Source of the DNA: JASFRI01 sp050115015
GTDB taxonomy: Bacteria > Acidobacteriota > Polarisedimenticolia > CBDVAL01
Assembly: GCA_050115015.1 (NCBI GenBank)
Contig: JASFRI010000141.1
Coordinates: 1 to 10,109, forward strand
Direction of reading: 5' to 3'
Length of the DNA stretch: 10,109 nt
Shown here: piece after piece, positions 5,345 through 10,109 of the stretch
Position numbering within the stretch: the stretch's first letter is position 1
Layout: the number at the start of each line of letters is the position of its first letter
Program-made: the position numbers and the translations under genes
Notes under the pieces: model-generated
Database searches by the model: none
What the model was told of the DNA's origin: nothing
The model's input: only the letters and a program-made list of their open reading frames with translations

Positions 5345-7120
5345 TTGAGCAACGAGCGCCCGAGCTACCCCAGCATCGTCGATGCCCTCGAGGCCGAGAT
5401 CGCCTCCCCCTCCTCCGCGCCGCGATTCACCTTCCTGGCCGACGGGGACGAGCCCTCCGGGGTCCTCACGCCCGGAGATTTGTTTGGCCGTGCGCGCCGA
5501 GTCGCGGCAATGCTCGAGGCGAGAGGCGCCCGCGGCGAGCGGGTTCTCCTGGTGGTGCCGGAGCGCCTGGAGTTCATCGTCGCCTTCGTGGGCTGCCTGA
5601 TGGCGGGCGCGGTGGGGGTTCCCGCGCTGCCGCCGGTCAACCGTCGCACGGGGGAGCGCCTTCGTGTTCTCGCGCGCACCTCCCGGCCCCGGATCGTGCT
5701 CACGCTGGAGTCGCTACGGGGGGGCCTGGAGCCGTTCCTCGCCGGCGAGGGCGTGGAGACCTCCTGGTGCACGGTGGAGGAGTCGGAACGATCTTCCGCC
5801 GAGGGATGGCGGCGGCCGCCGCTACGCGAGGACTCCATGGCGCTGCTGCAATACAGCTCCGGCTCCACCGGCGCGCCGAAGGGGGTCATGGTCACCCACG
5901 GCAACCTGATGGCGAACTGCCACCTGCTAAGACAGGCGTCCCGTCCGGGGCCCGGCGCGCGCCTGGTGAGCTGGCTGCCGTTCCATCACGACTGGGGCCT
6001 GATCGGGTGCGTGGTGTTCCCCATCGTCGAGCAGCTTCCCTGCGTGCTGTTCGAGCCATCGCGCTTCCTGTCCCGGCCGGTGCGCTGGCTCCGGGCCATC
6101 AGCCGCTTCCGGGCGACCATCAGCTGCGCGCCGAACTTCGCCTACGAGATGTGCGCGGAGTCGCTGTCCCTCGGGAAGGAGTCACCGGAGGGGATCGACC
6201 TGTCCTGCTGGGAGGTGGCGATGGTCGGTGCCGAGCCGGTGCGCTGGGAGACGCTGGAGCGCTTCGGCGCCGCCTGCGCCCCGTTCGGTTTCCGGCGGGA
6301 GGGGTTCTTCCCGACGTACGGTTTGGCGGAGCACACGCTGATCGCCTCCGGAGGGCCGCCCGGCGCCGGGGCACGCCGCCTGGTCCTCCGCCGCGATGCG
6401 CTGGAACGCGGGCGGGTCGTTCCCGCCGACGACGCGCCGGAGGGGGCATGCAGCCTCGTCGGGTGCGGCCGCCCCCTCGGGCCGCATCCCGTCGCGGTGA
6501 TGGACCCTGTCACCGGTCGGCGCTGCGCCACCGACGAGGTGGGGGAGATCTGGTTGCATGGGGACAGCGTGGCGGTCGGCTACTGGGAGGACCCCGAGGA
6601 GACGCGACGGACCTTCGGGGCCGAGCTGGACGGCGAGTCCTGGCTCCGGACCGGCGATCTGGGCTTCCTGCACGACGGCGAGTTGTTCCTCGGTGGACGC
6701 CTCAAGGATGTGATCATCAAGGCCGGCCGGAACTACTTCGCCGAGGACGTCGAGCGCGCGGCGGCGATGGCCGACCCGGCGCTGCGCCCTGGGGCCGGCG
6801 CGGCCTTCTCGCTGGAGGCGGCCGGAGCCGAGCGCCTGATCGTCCTCCAGGAGCTGAAGGTCGGACCGCGCCCCGACGTCGGGCCGCTCATCGGACGGAT
6901 CCAGCAATCGCTCTTCGCGGAGGTCGGCGTGCTGGCGGACGCCGTCCTGGTCCTCGCCCCGGGAAGGCTGGACCGGACCACCAGCGGGAAGGTCCGCCGC
7001 CGGCATGCACGGGACCGCTTCGCCCGAGGAGATCTGGAGGCACTGGGCCGGTGGTGTGGCTGGTCCTCCCGACCCGACGGCCGGGCGGGCGGCGGCGATC
7101 CTACCCCGGCTCCGGGATGA
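5345..7120 (+). CDS. Fatty acyl-AMP ligase (FAAL 2)
   Basis: 591 residues from the inferred TTG start, 26 bp after the ACP stop. Motifs: YSSGSTGAPKG (170-180), WLPFHHDWGLIG, CAPNFAYEMC with GAEPVRWETL, YGLAEHTLIA (from 325), TGDLG (436-440), GRLKDVIIKAGRNYFAEDVE near the hinge, and C-terminal SGK (K549). The PNFAYEMC and AEPVR blocks place it with FAALs, which load fatty acids on carrier proteins, rather than acyl-CoA synthetases. It is a paralogue of FAAL 1 but differs in the ATP loop (APKG against APRG), in HHDWGL against FHDMGL, and in NYFAED against KHHPHD after the hinge. A separate acyl substrate or carrier partner is therefore plausible (inference). Its last 20 bp overlap the convergent gene on the minus strand, and no terminator is seen after its stop. 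Confidence 0.9.
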   Translation: MSNERPSYPSIVDALEAEIASPSSAPRFTFLADGDEPSGVLTPGDLFGRARRVAAMLEARGARGERVLLVVPERLEFIVAFVGCLMAGAVGVPALPPVNRRTGERLRVLARTSRPRIVLTLESLRGGLEPFLAGEGVETSWCTVEESERSSAEGWRRPPLREDSMALLQYSSGSTGAPKGVMVTHGNLMANCHLLRQASRPGPGARLVSWLPFHHDWGLIGCVVFPIVEQLPCVLFEPSRFLSRPVRWLRAISRFRATISCAPNFAYEMCAESLSLGKESPEGIDLSCWEVAMVGAEPVRWETLERFGAACAPFGFRREGFFPTYGLAEHTLIASGGPPGAGARRLVLRRDALERGRVVPADDAPEGACSLVGCGRPLGPHPVAVMDPVTGRRCATDEVGEIWLHGDSVAVGYWEDPEETRRTFGAELDGESWLRTGDLGFLHDGELFLGGRLKDVIIKAGRNYFAEDVERAAAMADPALRPGAGAAFSLEAAGAERLIVLQELKVGPRPDVGPLIGRIQQSLFAEVGVLADAVLVLAPGRLDRTTSGKVRRRHARDRFARGDLEALGRWCGWSSRPDGRAGGGDPTPAPG

Positions 7121-7673
7121 TCTCGATCGCCGGGAAGGGGGGAGCCGGATCCGGCATCGACTCGTACTGCCGCCGGGTGCCGACGAAGAACCCGCTGCGC
7201 TGCCACGCCGCCGTCTCGTCCTCGCCGACGATCACCGTGCCGGTGTACACGTGCCAGATCCGCCTCTCGTCGGGATCGGGAGCACCGAACAGGAGCTCCT
7301 GGCCACGTCCGGCCACCTCGAGGCGCACCCGCCGTCCGGCCTCCGAGGACAGGAAGTCCTGCATCCGGATGCCCTCGTTCATCGGCGACGAGGTCCGCAG
7401 CGAGCCCGTGTCGTCGTACTCGAAGACGAGCACGCCGTCCCGGAGCGGCAGCTCGGGCGCGCCCGGAACGTCGTAGGTCACCGCCATCCATCCGACGTAT
7501 CCTCCGGGAACGTGATGCTCCTCCCGGAGCCCGAGGCCGATTCCGGCCTGCTCCTGGAGCCGCAGCGCGATCTCCGACCGGTGGGACACGGTCCAGATGC
7601 CGGCGGCTCCCAAGATCAGCGCGACGGCGCCGCCCCACCGCAGCTTCCAGCTCCACTTCCGCGTCGCTCTCAT
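7101..7673 (-). CDS. Small membrane-anchored protein of unknown function
   Basis: 190 residues from ATG 7673, with GGGGAGAG just upstream. A basic N-terminus (RATRKWSWK) is followed by one hydrophobic segment at about residues 13-30, so it looks like a signal anchor with the remainder outside the cytoplasm; there is no lipobox Cys. The outer part is beta-rich, with PGGYVGWMAVTY, a Thr/Ser-Ser turn (LRTSSPMNEG) and FFVGTRRQY. From memory this resembles DUF6843-type domains, but I could not check and hold it at low confidence. The C-terminus is Pro-rich and acidic. It converges on FAAL 2 and overlaps it by 20 bp. It lies 263 bp downstream of kinase 2 on the same strand and could be co-transcribed with it. 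Nothing in it suggests a fatty acid role. Confidence 0.8.
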   Translation of the reverse strand: MRATRKWSWKLRWGGAVALILGAAGIWTVSHRSEIALRLQEQAGIGLGLREEHHVPGGYVGWMAVTYDVPGAPELPLRDGVLVFEYDDTGSLRTSSPMNEGIRMQDFLSSEAGRRVRLEVAGRGQELLFGAPDPDERRIWHVYTGTVIVGEDETAAWQRSGFFVGTRRQYESMPDPAPPFPAIEIIPEPG

Positions 7674-7697
7674 GGGGCTCTCCCCACCCGCCTCTCG

Positions 7698-7713
7698 ATC
7701 CCGGTAACGGGAT
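7698..7713. repeat. Inverted repeat ATCCCG-GTAA-CGGGAT upstream of the small membrane protein gene
   Basis: Perfect 6-bp arms with a 4-nt centre, ending 24 bp before the ATG at 7673. It could be an operator or a short hairpin in the 5' leader. The GTAA centre would form a GNRA-type tetraloop only in plus-strand RNA; in the leader of the minus-strand gene the loop reads UUAC. There is no T-tract, so it is not a classic terminator. Confidence 0.35.
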
Positions 7714-7914
7714 TGGCCCGCAGAGGGTTACGCGCCGCGGATGGAGCCCGTGCCAGCCGTTCCGGTCGAGCGGCGCCCGTCCCTGGAGCGCTCGATCCGA
7801 GGGGCCAGGAGCCGCGGTCTTCGACGACCCCTGGGCAGGGCCGGAACCCCTGGCCGCCACGTTGGGGCATTCGTCGGGCTCCCCGTCGTGATGGGTCCAT
7901 CGCCGCGGCCGGCG

Positions 7915-7928
7915 CCTCGGCGCCGAGG
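7915..7928 (-). terminator. Palindrome CCTCGGCGCCGAGG just after the kinase 2 stop (weak terminator candidate)
   Basis: A perfect 14-bp palindrome begins 8 bp past the kinase 2 stop codon, and it overlaps a second one (CGGCGCC-TC-GGCGCCG, 7910-7925). The very GC-rich stem would fit a transcription-pausing element. No T-run follows on the minus strand and there is no open loop, so intrinsic termination is doubtful. Confidence 0.25.
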
Positions 7929-7936
7929 GGACTCGC

Positions 7937-10109
7937 TCAGTCGCCGCCGTGGAACGCGGCGATCCAGTTCTCGACCAGCACGATGCTCCCGCCGACCTCC
8001 TCGGCCTCGGAGGGGGCGAACCGGATGACGGTCTCGCCGTCGTCGGCGACGGCGAATCCGGGCTCGAAGCCGTTCGGGAGCCCCATCCCCGTCGTCAGCC
8101 TGGGAAAGGCCTCCCGGGGCGTGCCGAGGCGGACGGTGGGGGAGTCCTCGAACGCCACCTCATGGAGGCTCTCTTCCTGGCTGTAGTAGATCCGGTCCCC
8201 GGTGCGGCTCCAGCGGGGGGAGAAGCCGCCGGAGGTGGACACCTGCCACTTCCCCTCGCCCTCGGGGAAGGTCTTCAGGAAGACATCCCCCCAGGCGCCG
8301 CCCGACTCCAGCGAGTTGTAGACGATGAACCGCCCGTCGGGAGAGACGCGGGGGTTGGCCTGGACGCTCGGCCCGGTCACCAGAACACGGGGCTCGGCTC
8401 CCTCCTCCAGGTCCTGGAGCCAGATGTCGTAGTCCGCGTCCCCGTTCAGCTCCGTGAACAGCAGATAGCGGCCGTCGGGGGAGGTCACCGGTCTCCAGCC
8501 CTTGCCGAGCGGTTCCGCTTCCCCCGAGCCGTCGATCCGCTTCCGGTACATGACGAAGGGAGGGGTCGTCCGGCCGTGATGGTAGTAGAGGAACCGGCCG
8601 TCCGGTGACCAGAACGGCTCGCCCGGGTCCGCGGAGCCGAAGGTGAGCCGTGTCCGGGTGCCCCGGCGGAGGTCGTAGAGCCAGACGTCGCGTTCCTCGT
8701 TTTCCCGGAGCGGCACGGCGACCGTGGTCCCGTCCGGAGAGAGCGCCGGGAAGGGCCAGTACTGCGCCTCTTCACCGATTTCATCCAGGATCTTCCCCTT
8801 GCGGTCCTGCCGCACCATCCGGACGCGGATCGCCCCACCTCCCCATACGTGCACCAGCGTGCCGTCGTTCGAGACGCTCGGCATGTTCCCCTCGGGCACG
8901 ACCAGGAACGGGGCTCCGGTCACCTCGTGCGACGAGAGGTCGAACGGCAGCGCCCAGATCCCCGCATTGGCCGGCTGACGCCGGTAGAGGATGTGGCCCG
9001 TGGGCGAGTAGACCGTGTCCCAGATGTCCTGGCCCTCGACGCGGTGGAGCACCTCCCGCTTCCCGTCCGCGAGGATCTCGAGGGTGTCGGGCCGGCCGTC
9101 TGCGACGTGGGTCACGAACAGGATGCCGCTGCCGTCGGGGAGCGCCGAGGGCTGGTGGAAGTCCCCGTCCCCCTCCCCCAGGGGCAGCAGTTCCGTGATG
9201 TCGCCGCCCCGGGCGGGCACCTGCAGCAGGCCGCCGCTACCCTTCGTCAGCACGATGATGCCGTCCCTTCCCCACGTCCCCCCGGCGCCTCCCGCCGGAA
9301 CCGTCGGGTCGTCCACGATGGCCACGGGGTCGCCGGCTCCCTCCGCCTCGACCTTCCACAGCCGGCCTCCGGCGTGGAAGGCGACCCAGGCGCTATCGGG
9401 GGACCAGAACAGGTAGTGGACGGGGTTCGGCGCGGCGATCGACCGGGGCTCCAGCCGATCCAGAGGGCGGATCCAGAGCTGGCCCTCCCGCACGTACGCG
9501 AGATGTCTCCCGTCGGGGGAGATGGCCAGAGTGAGCCCGGCGGCGCTGGAGCGGATGACTCCGGTGACGGGGATCTCCAGCCGCCGCAGCGGGGCCGCCG
9601 GCGGGGCCGGCCGGGCGATCCAGGCCGCCAAGGCGCCCACCGCCGCGGCGAGCACGGCCACGGCGATCAGCGTGATCCAGGGCGTCCGTCCGGGCGCCGC
9701 GGGAGCCCCCGCCTCCGTCGTCCGCCCGCTCCCGGCCCCGTCCCGGCCGGCAAGCGCCTCCTCGAGAAGGAAGCGCCCCTCGCCGATGTCCCGGAGGCGG
9801 CGACGGGGCTCCTTCTCCAAACACCGTCCGAGCATCCGGCGCACCGCAGCAGGGGTCCCCTCGGGGAGCCGATCGAGATCGACCGATCCCATGATCACCG
9901 AGGCCAGGGTCTCCGAGATCCCGTCGCCCCGGAAAGGGCGTGAGCCGGTGAGCATCTCGTAGAGCACGCAGCCGAAGGACCAGATGTCCGCGCGCTTGTC
10001 CACCGGCCGGCCCTTCGCCTGCTCGGGGCTCATGTAGGCCGCGGTGCCCAGGATCACCCCGTCCCGGGTCGCCGGGGTGGTCAGCGTGGGCGAGATCGAG
10101 CCGCTGGTG
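7937..10109 (-). CDS. Ser/Thr protein kinase with C-terminal TolB/PD40 beta-propeller (kinase 2; N-terminus off the window)
   Basis: The frame is open from the right edge to the TGA at 7937-7939, giving 723 residues. The gene enters inside the kinase activation loop, a Ser/Thr-rich stretch (TSGSISPTLTTPATRDG). It continues through GTAAYMSPEQAKG, the APE-like segment and subdomain IX (DIWSFGCVLYEMLTG), to the C-lobe Arg motif (CLEKEPRRRL). ATP-binding and HRD residues lie outside the window; the GTG at 10057 is an internal Val, not a start. One membrane span (about nt 9615-9685) follows a Gly/Ala/Pro linker. The rest is a PD40/TolB-like propeller with recurring SPDG turns: SPDGRHLAYV, SPDSAWVAF, SPDGTTVAV, SPDGRFLYY, SPDGRYLLF, SPDGRFIVY and a degenerate WSRTGDRIYY. 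The architecture suggests an extracytoplasmic sensor propeller coupled to a cytoplasmic kinase. The ligand is unknown. It shares orientation and likely architecture with kinase 1, although the latter's outer domain is not visible. Confidence 0.95.
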   Translation of the reverse strand, partial: TSGSISPTLTTPATRDGVILGTAAYMSPEQAKGRPVDKRADIWSFGCVLYEMLTGSRPFRGDGISETLASVIMGSVDLDRLPEGTPAAVRRMLGRCLEKEPRRRLRDIGEGRFLLEEALAGRDGAGSGRTTEAGAPAAPGRTPWITLIAVAVLAAAVGALAAWIARPAPPAAPLRRLEIPVTGVIRSSAAGLTLAISPDGRHLAYVREGQLWIRPLDRLEPRSIAAPNPVHYLFWSPDSAWVAFHAGGRLWKVEAEGAGDPVAIVDDPTVPAGGAGGTWGRDGIIVLTKGSGGLLQVPARGGDITELLPLGEGDGDFHQPSALPDGSGILFVTHVADGRPDTLEILADGKREVLHRVEGQDIWDTVYSPTGHILYRRQPANAGIWALPFDLSSHEVTGAPFLVVPEGNMPSVSNDGTLVHVWGGGAIRVRMVRQDRKGKILDEIGEEAQYWPFPALSPDGTTVAVPLRENEERDVWLYDLRRGTRTRLTFGSADPGEPFWSPDGRFLYYHHGRTTPPFVMYRKRIDGSGEAEPLGKGWRPVTSPDGRYLLFTELNGDADYDIWLQDLEEGAEPRVLVTGPSVQANPRVSPDGRFIVYNSLESGGAWGDVFLKTFPEGEGKWQVSTSGGFSPRWSRTGDRIYYSQEESLHEVAFEDSPTVRLGTPREAFPRLTTGMGLPNGFEPGFAVADDGETVIRFAPSEAEEVGGSIVLVENWIAAFHGGD

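Larger units (their letters stand above)
7674..7936. other. Gene-poor spacer between kinase 2 and the small membrane protein
   Basis: Apart from the two palindromes listed separately, I see no convincing gene, promoter or RNA here. A 76-codon minus-strand frame (7900-7670) ends in an ATGA overlap with the next gene. Its product is Arg/Pro/Gly-rich, without predicted structure, and its ATG has no well-spaced Shine-Dalgarno, so I do not call it. Confidence 0.6.

Noticed and set aside
1248..7120. Acyl-CoA synthetase as the identity of the two ligases
   Set aside because: The PNFAYDLC/PNFAYEMC blocks, the AEPVR-type block and the neighbouring ACP favour FAALs. CoA ligation cannot be fully excluded without assays.
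5767..7476. 569-codon plus-strand frame across FAAL 2 and beyond
   Set aside because: Arg-rich shifted-frame translation with no motifs; it also runs antisense to the small membrane protein gene.
7730..7760. TGGCAC-containing sigma54-like element on the minus strand upstream of the small membrane protein gene
   Set aside because: The required GC element (TTGC-like) is missing at the right spacing.
7670..7900. 76-codon minus-strand frame with an ATGA overlap to the small membrane protein gene
   Set aside because: The coupling geometry is attractive, but the product is Arg/Pro/Gly-rich and unstructured, the ATG lacks a well-placed Shine-Dalgarno, and such frames are common in this base composition.
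7005..8186. 393-codon plus-strand frame antisense to the small membrane protein and the end of kinase 2
   Set aside because: Covers coding sequence on the other strand, has low-complexity composition and no family signature.
10055..10057. GTG at 10057 as the start of kinase 2
   Set aside because: It would begin inside the kinase activation loop. The frame stays open to the right edge and encodes the typical Ser/Thr-rich loop upstream, so the true start lies outside the window.
1..10109. CRISPR arrays, tRNA/rRNA genes, insertion sequences, phage or toxin-antitoxin genes
   Set aside because: No regularly spaced repeats, cloverleaf-like sequences, transposase motifs or terminal repeats were seen on either strand.

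Overview
The window is about 10.1 kb of very GC-rich bacterial DNA. Each end holds a eukaryotic-like Ser/Thr protein kinase fused through one membrane span to an extracytoplasmic segment; in the right-hand kinase this segment is visibly a TolB/PD40-type beta-propeller. Such kinases are especially abundant in Acidobacteriota and related high-GC soil or environmental lineages, so I infer an Acidobacteriota-like source. No rRNA or other phylogenetic marker is present to prove this.

Layout. Positions 1-1031 (minus) are the N-terminal part of kinase 1, cut by the left edge. A 216-bp divergent intergenic region follows, with a near-consensus sigma70-type promoter (TTGACA, 17-bp spacer, TAATTT) facing right and a possible leaderless promoter facing left. 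Positions 1248-7120 (plus) are a compact five-gene operon: fatty acyl-AMP ligase (FAAL) 1, membrane fatty acid desaturase 1 (ATGA overlap), desaturase 2 (12-bp gap), a stand-alone acyl carrier protein (43-bp gap) and FAAL 2 (26-bp gap, TTG start). A small membrane-anchored protein of unknown function (7101-7673, minus) overlaps the 3' end of FAAL 2 tail to tail by 20 bp. A 263-bp gene-poor spacer with two palindromes follows. Positions 7937-10109 (minus) are the C-terminal part of kinase 2, cut by the right edge inside its activation loop.

How the genes may work together. FAALs activate free fatty acids as acyl-adenylates and pass them to the phosphopantetheine arm of an ACP rather than to CoA. 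The operon therefore encodes a self-contained 'load a fatty acid onto a dedicated ACP and desaturate it' module, with loader and desaturase both duplicated. The FAAL + membrane desaturase + ACP combination matches the logic of JamABC-type alkyne cassettes and bacterial polyyne clusters. Here it appears without a visible polyketide synthase, thioesterase or rubredoxin. This operon is the most interesting feature of the window. Its product (polyunsaturated acyl chain, alkyne, or modified lipid) cannot be settled from the sequence alone.
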